This document shows positions 37,401 through 49,200 of a stretch of 64,000 nucleotides of DNA, one piece after another; within the stretch, counting starts at the first letter, position 1, and each line of letters begins with the position of its first letter. The DNA comes from Liolophura sinensis (lineage: Eukaryota > Mollusca > Polyplacophora > Chitonida > Chitonidae): contig NC_088305.1 in the NCBI RefSeq assembly GCF_032854445.1, positions 30,468,628 to 30,532,627 of the forward strand, read 5' to 3'. The notes under the pieces were generated by a model that worked only from the letters and a program-made list of their open reading frames with translations, did not search any database and was not told the DNA's origin. Position numbers and translations under genes: made by a program.

Positions 37401-37649
37401 GGACTTTGTGTACTATCTGGATACATGTAAATGTTGCTGTTGTACTATTGCTAATGACTCACATGATGGTCCTGTATGCAGAAGAAATGCCCTCGTGTCA
37501 CAGCCGCATTACTGGTCACTCATGCATTTATGCTTCGGTTTGTTAGATTTTGTTAAATACCCTGGTGAAAAATCAGTCGGGTTTAAAGCTCATCATACAT
37601 GCATCTGATGCAAACACATGGACATTGCCAGTGAAAGACTAGTTGATGG

Positions 37650-39310
37650 ACGCAACTGGTGAACTTTTGATTGGACGGCTGGTGGGTGGGTGAATTGGTG
37701 TGGCAGGTGGTTGATGGGTGAATAGGTGAGGTAGCTGGTAGATGGTGAAAAGTTGAGGCAGCTGGTTGATGGGTGAAGAGCTGAGGTAGCCGGGTGGATG
37801 GGTGCATGGGTGAGGTAGCTGGCAGAAGGTGAAAAGTTGTGGTAGCTGGCAGAAGGTGAAAAGTTGAGGTAGCTGGCAGAAGGTGAAAAGTTGAGGTTGA
37901 TGGGTGAATAGGTGAGGCAAGTGGCTGATGGGTGAATAGGTGTGGCAGGTGGTTGATGGATGAATGGGTGAGGTACTGTAGCTGGTGGATTTGTGAATGG
38001 GTGAGGTAGCTGGTGGATGGGTGAATGGGTGAGGTAGCTGGTGGATGGGTGAATGAGTGAGGTAGCTGGTAGATGGTGAATTGTTGAGGTAGCTGGTTGG
38101 GGGGTGAATAGGTGAGTTAGCTGGTGGATGGGTGAATTGATGAGGTAGCTGGTGTATTTGTGAATAGCTGAGGTAGCTGGTGGATGGGTGAATAGGTAAG
38201 GCAGGTGGTTGATGAGTGAATAGGTGAGTTAGCTGGTGGATGGGTGAATTGGTGAGGTAGCTGATGGATGTGTGAATAGCTGAGGTGGATGGGTGAATGG
38301 GTGAGGTAGCTGGCAGATGGTAAATAGTTGAGGTAGCTGGTTGATGGGTGAATATGTGAGGCAGGTGGTTGATGGGTGAATAGGTGAATTGGCTTGCTGA
38401 TGGGTGAATAGGTGAGGTGTCTTGCTGATGGGTGAATAAGTGAGGTAGCTAAATAGAAGAGAGAGTAGGTGGATAATAATTTGGTGATACAGCTGGTTGA
38501 TGGATGAATAGGTGAGGTAGCTGGTAGATGGGTGAATAGGTAAGGCAGCATGCAGATGGTGAACAGATGAGAGAGTAGGTTGATCATAATTGGGTGATAC
38601 AGCAGGTTAATGGATGAGTAGGCAAGTCAGCTGGTTGATGGATGAATAGGTGAGAGGAAACTGGTTGATAGGTGAATAGGTGAGGCAGTTGGTTTATGGG
38701 TGAACAGTTGAGGCAGCTGTTCGATGGGTGAATAAGTAAGACAAGTGGTTGATGGGTGAATAGGTGAGGCAGCTGGTTGATGGGTGAATATGTCAGCCGG
38801 CTGGTTGATGGGGGAATATGTGAGGTTGATGGGTGAATATGTGAGGTTGATGGGTGAATAGGTAAGACAAGTGGTTAATGGGTGAATAGGTGAGGCAGCT
38901 GGTTGATGGGTGAATAGGTGAGGCGGCTGAGTGATGGGTCAATATGTGAGGTTGATGGGTGAATATTTGAGGTTGATGGGTGAATAGGTAAGACAACTGG
39001 TTGATGGGTGAATGTGTCAGCCGGCTGGTTGGTTGGTGAATAGGTAAGTTGGCTGGTTGATGGGTGAACAGGTAAGGCCGCTGGTTGATAGGTGAACAGG
39101 TGAGACGGCTGGTTGATGGGTGAACAGGTGAGGCAGCTGGTTGATGGGCAAACAGATATTGCAGCTAGTAGATGATCGAAGACTCAGGGTAGCTGATTGA
39201 TGCATTAATAGGCGAGACATCTGGTTGATGGGTTACCACGCGAGGCAGCTGGCTGATGGGTGATTTGTTGAAGCAGGGTGAATAGGTGAGGCGGCTGGTT
39301 GATTAATTGT
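37650..39310. repeat. 28-bp imperfect tandem array, about 1.65 kb
   Basis: The core 'ggttgatgggtgaataggtg' and 'aggcagct' repeats about 55-60 times with many variants, more divergent than the other arrays. Confidence 0.93.
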
Positions 39311-39660
39311 TTGGTGAAAATAGCTTGAATATTGAAATGAGTAAATGCTTGTAGACTGGTGTACAGAAGGTAATATGTCTATTTGTTATTTCGCAATTTG
39401 TGTCAAGTGTATATTGACACAAATAATGCAGATATATATATTATATTCGGATTGGCTTTGGATTAGAAGAATTATAGGAAGAATTATATGTAGCTTTCTG
39501 GTAAAAATTTGATTTAATACAATTTTTAGACAAATTTACAACATCAGTTCCTTCATTTTTGTACCAGTCTTTTGACTTTTGAGACCTCCTTAGTCGAGCG
39601 TGAAAAGACCTGTTTTCAAAACACCGGCCATTATTGACAAAATGTATGTGTGCGCATGTA

Positions 39661-39667
<7 letters not shown>

Positions 39668-39738
<71 letters not shown>

Positions 39739-39742
39739 TATA
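39668..39742. repeat. (TA)n microsatellite
   Basis: About 37 TA steps with one 'tgta' interruption near 39719. Confidence 0.97.
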
Positions 39743-39910
39743 ATTTTCAGCAGTTGTACCAGTTGAGAACTGAATGGCTGAAACAGGTGGCAACATTTGC
39801 GGTACGTCAACGTCTAAGTTGGACAACGGCTGGCACACACGTAGGCGTATGTCATTAATATCTTCTGATTATCTTCTAATATTTTTTGATTGACATTTTT
39901 TTCTCTCTAG

Positions 39911-40512
39911 GCGAACATGTGGAATTATTGTTGTGCATTGTCATGAACAGGACAACATTTTTGTGTATGGTTATATCAACAGGGCAACATTGTTGTGTAT
40001 GGTGATAACAGGGCAACATTGTTGTGTATGGTATATAAACAGGGCGACATTGTTGTGTATGGTTATATCAACAGGGCAACATTGTTGTGTATGGTAATAT
40101 CAACAGGGCAACATTGTTGTGTATGGTAATATCAACAAGGCAACATTGTTGTGTATGGTTATATCAACAGGGCAACATTGTTGTGTATGGTGATATCAAC
40201 AGGGCAACATTGTTGTGTATGGTGATATCAACAGGGCAACATTGTTGTGTATGGTGATATCAACAGGGCAACATTGTTGTGTATGGTAATATCAACAGGG
40301 CAACATTGTTGTGTATGGTAATATCAACAGGGCTACATTGTTGTGTATGGTAATATCAACAGGGCAACATTGTTGTGTATGGTATGTCAACAGGACAACA
40401 TTGTTGTGTTTTTTATTCATATCAACTGGACAACAGTGTTTTGTATGATATATCAACAGGACAACATTAGTGTGTATGGTATATCAACAGGACAACATTG
40501 TGTATGGTTCTT
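39911..40512. repeat. 32-bp tandem array, about 18 copies
   Basis: The core 'caacagggcaacattgttgt' and 'gtatggtaatat' repeats every 30-32 bp. Confidence 0.95.
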
Positions 40513-43500
40513 TTTAAAACTTGCCATGAGTTGAATCATCACACATATTATTACAGATATGTATATATTATTGTCATATATGGCTACCAAAAATGTTGTA
40601 CAATCAAGTTATTGTACAAGTGTTACCAAAATCGCTGATAGCAGTCTCTGACAACATCTGATGTACAGTTGAACATTATTGTATAGAGTATTAACAAATT
40701 CTTGTAAACTTAACGTTATTGTATCTGGTGTAAGATCACTGATGTTCTGTACAATCAACCTTAATGCATACGGTTTTAGCCAGCCGTATTTTCTCTGATG
40801 TTGGCAAGATCACTGACATATGCGTTGTACAATCCAGTCGAATTATAGAGTATTAGTCAGTAACAAATTTAAGGCCTTTTGCAATCAAATGTTTTTGTGT
40901 GTGGTTTGAACTGGGTCACCGATGACATGCTTGGGTGAGATGCTCAGTCAAACCTTATGTATAATTTAATAACCGAATCGCACAAAACATGGTTTTGCAG
41001 TTGACCTGTGTTGTATTCGAGGTTGGCCTGAAATGGGCTGTACAAAATTAAACAGCAGAACCTGAGACAAATTGCCTGGCTGTACATCCTTATAGAATAA
41101 GATGTCGGCAGAATCACGGACAAAATGGGCTGTACAAACTTGTATGGTATATTGTACTTAACAATTGTGAACTGAATCACTGTATATTGTGGTGTAAATC
41201 TCGTGAACAGGTATATATAAATTTCACTTTGTACCTGGTTGATGTGACGTCGGATCTGACATCGATCAATCATTCAGTCAGTCAACTCTTCTATTTCTCC
41301 TTGGTCAACTATACGTGTTTGAAGGTTGTAAAACCTTCTAGTGGTAAAACTTTTGTTGATAAATTGATTTTTTTATTTTGCCGATCTAGACATAATCTTA
41401 ATTGACACTTACGGTTTTATGCCCTAATATAAAGGTAATAAAAACCAGTGTAACACTTGGCCTTACTCATCTATGGCGGTGTATATACAATACATGTATA
41501 AGAACAAAAGTCATTTATTTGTGTTCGTAAGATGCCAGAGTGTTTAGTTACGACCAGAGCTCCTTTTTATTGTTCGTCTTAAAACTTAAATCATAAATTG
41601 TGCTTAAGAAGCCAAACTGAGAATAGTAAAGATCTCAAATTGTGGATGGTCCGTTCTGCAGTTATGAACCAGTGTAGAAATTTTATGCGTTATAGAGCAA
41701 AACATTTTAATTGGTGATTTTTAACCTAAGATACGTTTGATACATATGAGGCCTGGTCTGTAATATTAGATGATTCTTGTACACGAGTCGTGTACATGTA
41801 TACTGACACGTGTAAATGAAAAGCGGTCATCAATGAAGTTATTGTACAAGTGTGAACCTGTATACCTGTTTATAGCGTACATATGTGTAAACATGTGTTC
41901 TTGTATCATGTGATGTATGCTCATAAATCAGTATTATGTATATATGTGGATGTGTAAACCGACTTGTTTTTCGAATGTACTGTGAGTACTATCCACTCCT
42001 TAGCCACGTGGTGTTAGTGTCCGAGGAAAACCTAACACGGCTCAATGATACTGAAACATGTGCCTGTATTGCAAGGAGCTTAGTGTCGTTATTAGATGTC
42101 TTCCGGGAACGAATCTTGGCCGAGCGGTTCAATAGTTCAAATCCGGCCATTGACCAGGCATTTTTGGATTTGCCGTGGCTCTCATTGTTCGTGGTGTCAT
42201 AGTGACAGTGACGTCCATTGGAGGCCAGTCGTACTCAACTAATACTGTATAGAAGTATTAAGGCTGGTCAGTTACTTGCCAAAGGTATGTGGGTTTCCAC
42301 GGGAACGCCTGCTTTCTGAAACGATGTATAATAGGAGTATAAGTAGAGAAAAGAGTCGAATACGATGTAGGAGTGTTCTCAAAGACAGTGAGGTGTACTA
42401 CAGCTGCCATTAAGCTGTACAGCTTGGATTTTAATCCATGAAGGAGTTAGGGGTTTTTCTTGAACAACAACTAATCCTTAATTGCAGAAGAACAATGGAG
42501 TTTTAATACTTCTTGTCAACTATCCATTGCAACCAGATTTCTGTCAGTTGGACCTTTCCAGAATCAAATTTTCGCTGTTTCGGCTGTGGCAGGACATGGT
42601 ACTTCACGAAGGGCGGTGGTTTTCTCCGGGCACTCTTGTTGTCTCGACCCACAGCCCCCCACCCCTCGTTGAAGTGAAAAATTATTATAAAATCTGTCTC
42701 TGCTGTCGCTGATGTGGAATAGTTTCCAGTATGGAATAAAAGTAATAATTTTTTTGTTTCAATGTAAAAGAAAACACAGTTTCTCTCCGCCACTTTGTAC
42801 AATTAGGAAATGCTATTCACGATTTTGCAGTGATATCATGGCTACTCTGAGCCAAACATCAGCGTACTCTTTGGTCGCGTGACATGATTATTGGCTGTGA
42901 AAACAAAGCGAAATTAAGCCAGATAAGATGGGCCTTGAAAAAGATTTCAGTAATACGAAAGCATGTAGCTTTTCGATAAGAAATTCTTTCTGGAAAAGTA
43001 ATCAGAATGTGTGTATCCTTCAAGTATGATAGTTTCAGCGTCCTGTAATCTATAGAAAAGGGCAAAGATCAGCATTTCGCGCAGTTAGATCCATTTTATG
43101 TATCACCACCTGCCCTTTGCGAAGATCCTGGATGCTTGGAACTATGAATGTACGTCATTGTGCAATCAACGCCTCCGACATTGGCCTATTACAAACACCC
43201 AAGAAAGGACGTAAGACCTGCTGCCAGGACAAAGTTTACGCCTTTTCCCAAAGAATAGACAATTAGAAGAAATGCTGTAGAAGAAGAGACGTTGCTGTGT
43301 CTTTTCTGAATCAGTGGTATTACGAGGACATTTAAGTTGCTTTGAACGCCGTATGGTAATGTAGCACCCCTCCAGGTCCACTACAAGCAGAATTTTGGAT
43401 AATAGCAGTTTTGAATATTCAGAGAGCTTAATAATGAATAAATGAGTAAACATTAACGCCACATTCTACTTCATTTAATTGAAACAAAAATCGACAACGA

Positions 43501-43920
43501 CGATAAGAATTGGGACAATCTACATAAATGGGTAATGCATAGCTAGACAGTTTCATCTTTACTAGTTCTGTGATATTAATGTCCACCCAAGATTCAGAAT
43601 TTAGTAGTCTATTGTCCAGTCCTGTGATACATGTACCACTGTGAACACAATGTAACGGGCTCTGTTCTCGATAATATTTTGTCGGAGAGAATTGGTAGAT
43701 AATGTATCCGAAATTGTGTTTCTGGATATTTGATTCTAGTCATTGTCATCGATGGTTGGTTATTGTTGTTGCTTAAAGTTTTGATTCCGGTCATTGATGT
43801 AGCCGAAAGATTGTTTTCGAGCACTGATATTGATGGATATTGGTTTCTGCAAGCATTGACTGTGCTGGTCATTTATGTTTCTAGGCATTACAAATGCTGA
43901 ACAATCGAGGACTTGTGTAT
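40513..43920. other. unique sequence with a possible SINE remnant
   Basis: No exon recognised. Around 42105-42230 'ttggccgagcggttcaa' and 'agttcaaatccggcc' look like tRNA-type box A and box B with the intervening part deleted. At 42590-42640 'gtggttttctccgggcactc' resembles a phrase common in invertebrate dispersed repeats. Confidence 0.35.
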
Positions 43921-43924
43921 CATC

Positions 43925-44025
43925 GTTGATGTTGCTTGTCGATTATTCCAGGGCATTGACGTTGCTTGTCGATTATTCCAGGGCATTGATGTTGCTTGTC
44001 GAGTATTCCAGGGCTTTGACGTTAC
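43925..44025. repeat. 30-bp tandem repeat, three copies
   Basis: 'gttgcttgtcgattattcca' and 'gggcattgac' occur three times in a row. Confidence 0.92.
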
Positions 44026-44099
44026 TTCTAAACCCCTGAAAACACACGACTGAAAAGTAATTTCAAACTAACAGCAGACTTGAAAAAGTAGAATCTAAA

Positions 44100-44250
44100 A
44101 GAAGTACGTACACTCAAAAAGCACAAAACACGTGCTGTTTGAAAACAAACCTGTGTCATACTTGAACAACTCTATCTTGTGTTGAATTAACACAAGGTCT
44201 TGTATTGACAAAATTGAACACAAGATGTGTTGGATGTTATGCACAGTAAT
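44100..44250. repeat. TTGTGT-rich dispersed repeat, family D, copy 1
   Basis: Shares 'gtcatacttgaacaactcta' and 'aacacaaggtcttgt' with 52985-53055. It directly abuts the 67-bp hairpin array. Confidence 0.65.
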
Positions 44251-44982
44251 TACAGCTTTGGGGTTTGGTGGTAATCAAAACCCCGCCAGTAACACCAACA
44301 CAAAAAGTGTTAGGTGTAACAGCTTCGGGGTTTGGTGATAATCACAACCCCGCCAGCAACACCAAGACAAAAAGTCTTAGGTGTAACAGCTTTGTGGTTT
44401 GGTGATAATCAAAACCCCGCCAGAAACACCAACACAAAAAGTCTTAGGTGTAACAGCTTCGGGGTTTGGTGATAATCACAACCCCGCCAGCAACACCAAG
44501 ACAAAAAGTCTTAGGTGTAACAGCTTTGTGGTTTGGTGATAATCAAAACCCCGCCAGCAACACCAAGACAAAAAGTCTTAGGTGTAACAGCTTTGTGGTT
44601 TGGTGATAATCAAAACCCCGCCAGCAACACCAACACCATAAGTGTTAGGTGTAACAGCTTCGGGGTTTAAGATAATCACAACCCCGCCAGCAACACCAAG
44701 ACAAAAAGTCTTAGGTGTAACAGCTTTGTGGTTTGGTGATAATCAAAACCCCGCCAGCAACACCAACACAAAAAGTCTTAGGTGTAACAGCTTCGGGGTT
44801 TGGTGATAATCACAACCCCGCCAGCAACACCAACACAAAAAGTCTTAGGTGTAACAGCTTCGGGGTTTGGTGATAATCACAACCCCGCCAGCAAACGAAC
44901 ACAAAAAGTCTTAGGTGTAACAGCTTCGGGGTTTAAGATAATCACAACCCCGCCAGCAACAACCAATACAAATAGGTGTAAC
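44251..44982. repeat. 67-bp tandem array with hairpins, about 11 copies
   Basis: The core 'ggtttggtgataatcacaac' and 'cccgccagcaacaccaa' repeats every 67 bp. Each unit has a CGGGGTT/AACCCCG-type stem and a second stem around 'aaaaa' (see findings). Confidence 0.95.
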
Positions 44983-45788
44983 ATATATTTCATAGATGCA
45001 TGTACATACTGCCCTCAGATATCTGAAGACTGCCAAGAACACACAATTTTACATGGCTGTTTTGCCCTTACCGGGCTGTCACCTTGTCGACCATATTTGT
45101 AGCATCTTATGTTCACTTCTGCAGGATAAATACTTAAGGCCTTCAAGAACCGCGTATAGGACATTTGTCCTAAACCGACAGGCCAGATTTGGACAACAGA
45201 TTGACTAAGTATAGCGTTTCCAGGAGGGTTGAATTCCAAAGTACTTATTTATCCCTTATATCGGTACCTGGGGAAGGTGTTATAAACTTGCACCACGTGT
45301 GTCCGTCAATCGGTTCTTCAGCCAGTCCCAATAGTTTTCTGGGTTTGTTTGAATCAGAACTTGGTACATGACTCTACAATCACAAGTCACAGATCAACTT
45401 CCAGTTTTGGACTCCTACGTCCAATGTGGACAAAATTGTGGCCTTTTTTTCCAAATTTGGATTTAACAGTTTTCCTGATTTTGCGGAAAATTTAAGATAG
45501 ATCCATAGCTTGACCATGGCAAGCTATCGATTAAGTTTGAGTGTCAGACAGTTTTGTCTATTCCCCCCCCCCCCCCAAAAAAACAAGAAAGTACGACTGT
45601 TTGGTTCTGCTAGGGACTTTGATATGGCTATTGTTCTGATGTCTCAAACCGGTAGAAAACACGTATTGCTTCCGTAATGTTGATGAAGAAAAGTCTGCGC
45701 ATAAGGATATGGGCGGAACAAGGAAACAAGGTGTGGCACACATTGATTGGCAGGTCCCTAACCAATCAGCCGTCTGAATTGAGTAGAG
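44983..45788. other. unique sequence between the arrays and the ferroportin 3' end
   Basis: Contains a run of 14 C followed by A at 45565-45585. No gene recognised. Confidence 0.4.
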
Positions 45789-45794
45789 TTTATT
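45789..45794 (-). other. possible poly(A) signal of the ferroportin gene
   Basis: Reads AATAAA on the minus strand, about 125 bp after the ferroportin stop codon, a usual distance for a short 3' UTR. Confidence 0.4.
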
Positions 45795-45916
45795 AAGAAA
45801 GAACCTCACTTCGTCTCGCTACGCCTCCGTTCTAATCGCGAAGATTTTTCGTAATGAACTTTATCCTGTACTGCACTTGTTCTTTGTTCTTTCGACGTGA
45901 AAAGATCAAGTGCCTT

Positions 45917-46233
45917 TCATGGCGTTGCCACCATCCGCTTACTGGCCCGACCACTCGACTTTGAAATCAACAGCGAGTGGAACGGCAAAATGTGATGACG
46001 TACTTTACGGGAATACACTGCGTAGAACACATTCGCGAGGAGAATGAATGCAAACGATATGAGGACCAGGATCCCAAAGAACTCTGGTTCTGGCGCGGCG
46101 ACGACCATGGCAAATTTGAGAAGATCCATCAGCATGTTGATAGAGTTCTGGACTCCGCTAAACGAACCCCGTTCTCGCTCATCCACGGATTCCAGTACTT
46201 GCTGGGTGATCGCCAGATCCGAGATCCACAACC
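45917..46233 (-). CDS. SLC40A1: ferroportin last exon (TM11-TM12)
   Basis: Acceptor 'ttgttgttgtacag'. It encodes [40 protein letters not shown] and [19 protein letters not shown], then a short basic tail ending MVATP and TGA at 45917-45919. The position equal to human H507 is Lys (codon AAA), while the nearby Asp of MDLL is kept. Confidence 0.93.
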
Positions 46234-49200
46234 CTGTACAACAACAAGAAGAAGTACCGAACTGATGGCAAGAAATAGAGAAAGAGTTACTTGTAAGTGG
46301 GCGAAATTTAAAAAAAGAATCGAAATGTTTTAGGGTCTAAGCGTCAAAACAGTCATCCGTATACCACCTGTCAACAAAAATTGTCGTACCAGATTAACAA
46401 TACCAAGGCCAATTTCCTAAACGACATTTAGCACAAACAACGTAAGAAAGTATAGGCTATAAAGTATAAATTTAAAACGGATTTATGCCAAGAGAAGCAA
46501 TTAACAGTTTTCATTGGTGTTGGAAAGACGCAGGGAATGTTGTAGGCGAATTAATAAAATCAGTATGGAAATCGTGTAGCCTTTTGTATCCCTGTAGTCT
46601 TTTATGTTGAGCCTATAATCACAGGAAGAAGTTTTTAACGGGTGTTACTTATAGTAGTTTGGAAAATATGTAAATACAATAATGTCTTTCACTGGAAGAC
46701 GTGGACAAGACTGCATTTACAAGATTGTGTTTGGTAGGCATTACTGGGTTATATTATGTTACATTGTTTTAAATTATAAAAACCAGGGGCCCATGTTGTT
46801 ATCAAAATTATTTTATCAAAACATAAAACACAGTGTTATGGGTCAGTGTCCGTGACTTTCTCTGCGGGAGCCAATACTTACCAAATCTGGCTGTCACGAT
46901 GCCCGTCAACATCAAAGTGAGGGAGATAAAAGAGTTACCTCCCTCTGCAGGAGTTACTGCGGTAGAGTTGTCTTCAATGGCTGGCAACAACCCCGATGTG
47001 TTGGAGTAAACCGACATCATCTCATCCCAGAAATAGACCTCTGCTTCCTGAGGTCGGTCATCAGAGAGCACTGAGTACACTTGTGTTGTGAGTTGCCAAG
47101 TCTCATTCGCAGTTGTACGTGTCGTCACTTCCGATGTTCGAAGATAAAATGGATCAAAGGGACTTCCGGGAGACCAGATCGAGGCAATGCACATGGTCAG
47201 GCATATCGTCTCTGTTGCCATAGAAATCAATCCGGTTCTGACCAGGCCGAAACGACTTTTCAAAAGTGGAAACACAAACGTTCCCAGAATTCCTACGATC
47301 GCGCCTGCGCCCATGATCAGCCCGAGGACTGACTCCGACATCCCCTGTGAGTAGGAGTAGCCTGAGAAAGACGAGAGGACGGTTGGGTTGAATGGTTACA
47401 AAAGAAAAATCGAAAGATAATATCAAACAACCAGCAGGACGCTAAGAGAACGTATAATATTATTATTGCCTATACTTATTAATAACATTTTGACTGGATG
47501 TGCTATCTAAGATAGGATTCTTATGATTGGTGCATTTTGTTAAATCACGTGACTACAAGCAGAAAAGTGGGCTGCAGCGCCGGAAAGGGGTTGGTTGACA
47601 AAATAAGACGTTTAGAGAATGGTTAATATTAAACAATACGTGCACCATTGCGTACTTTAAACTCCTTTATATGAACCTGCCTTTTCCTTCTAAAAGAAAC
47701 CTTTGTAATACCGTGGTCTCCTTATGATGACTGCCATTGGCCACCCGTTTTCTCTCAACCACGCCTACTCTGCTCCACCTCTGCCACGCCCTCTATCCTT
47801 ACCTGTAGTTATGTTGTCAAAGCCCAGTACCGTCATGTACAAGCAGGCCAGAGCTATGCCGGCGTACGCCACCTTGTACCTCATGAATACCTTCCACCCT
47901 CGGGCAAGGGTAATCAGGCTACTGAACACGGTATAGCAACAACTCCGCAAAGCTTTCCTAGGTCTGGAATTTTCCATCACAACAATGTCATCCGAGGTCG
48001 CCAGATCTGAAAAGAAAGAGAGAAACTCGTGTTTTAGATTTAGGGTAATGTTGTTAAAATGTACTCTCCCAAGACAGACCATTCGAATCTATCGATTCTT
48101 TGATGGACGGCTATGGACATGTGCGTGGGGAGAGTTATGAATAGGAAGCATGTCTTAAACCACTTCGGTGGCCTAATAGTTACAGCGTCCGCTTTGAAGT
48201 CGGGAGACCTGGGATCAGACCCGGCTCGAGTCATACCACACATTTTAATAATGGTAGGCCTATTTGTTGCTGTCTCGCTTTGTGCTCAGCACTAACAGGT
48301 TATAGAGCAAGGAAACATGATTGGTTGGCCCGGTGTCAGTTTAATGTAACTGGGTTGGGTGTCTTCGGCATGATACTTTAGGGGCGGCAGCACTGTGGAT
48401 TCATGGACTCGCCTTGCCACAAGAAGACACAGTATATGTACAAACACCTAATGACTCGTTGTTGTATGACTGAAACATTGTTCAGTACGATGTTAAACCT
48501 CAAGCATCCATTCATTCATACCACTTCTCGTAGTCACATTAAACCCCATGCATGCATGAGGGAAGCAAAATTCAGTCTAAATTCGCACGTTTTCTGTGTT
48601 ATTTTGTTCAACAGATTTCTATCGTGGTTTCCTCCCACCATAATGCTGGGCGCCCTCGTATAAGTGAAATATTCTTGAGTACGGCGTAGAACACCAATGA
48701 ATAAACAAGTAAATAAATAAATAAATTAAAACATGATTCCAAAGACGGTAATACATGATAGACTTCACATCTTAGGTTCTAATGGATTTATGACAGAAAG
48801 GATTCCCAAACCGATAGTATAATTATTTTCTTGCATTTCCGATCGATTAATTGTAATTATACCTATACACTTGAATAAATCCGTCCCGTGCAGCATTAGA
48901 AGCACCTGGCGAAAACGCCCAAAAAAAGACCTTGGCCGTTATCAACCCAAAACAACTTAATTACAGACGTGATCGGTCATAATTGTCTTTTTCGATTTTT
49001 TTCGAGTTTAATTTTAATCATTAGGCGTGTATGTGCTAACACTCTGTATACTTTACCCTTCTCATTTCCTGAAATGTACTTCTTTTTGGCGAGTGCTGGA
49101 ACGGAGACGTAAACCTTCTTGATGAGGACATATTCCACGAAAACGGAGACAAAATTCCACGAGGCGATAAAGATGGCACCTGAGATGATGGACCCAAACC

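Noticed and set aside
36964-37546. Overlapping ORFs of 110-140 codons on both strands
   Set aside because: They are translations of the near-palindromic ACATGT array. Five or more frames are open at once, which real genes do not show.
42105-42160. tRNA-Leu or tRNA-Ser gene
   Set aside because: 'ggccgagcggt' and 'gttcaaatcc' are tRNA-like but too close together for an anticodon arm, so it is at best a worn SINE.
47341-47360. Alternative acceptor 'ctcactcacag'-type AG 17 bp into ferroportin exon 5
   Set aside because: Using it would shift the frame and remove the conserved GYSYSQG segment.
48155-48245. tRNA gene
   Set aside because: Box A and box B are present, but the acceptor stem does not pair and the sequence continues into a dispersed repeat body, so it is a SINE head.
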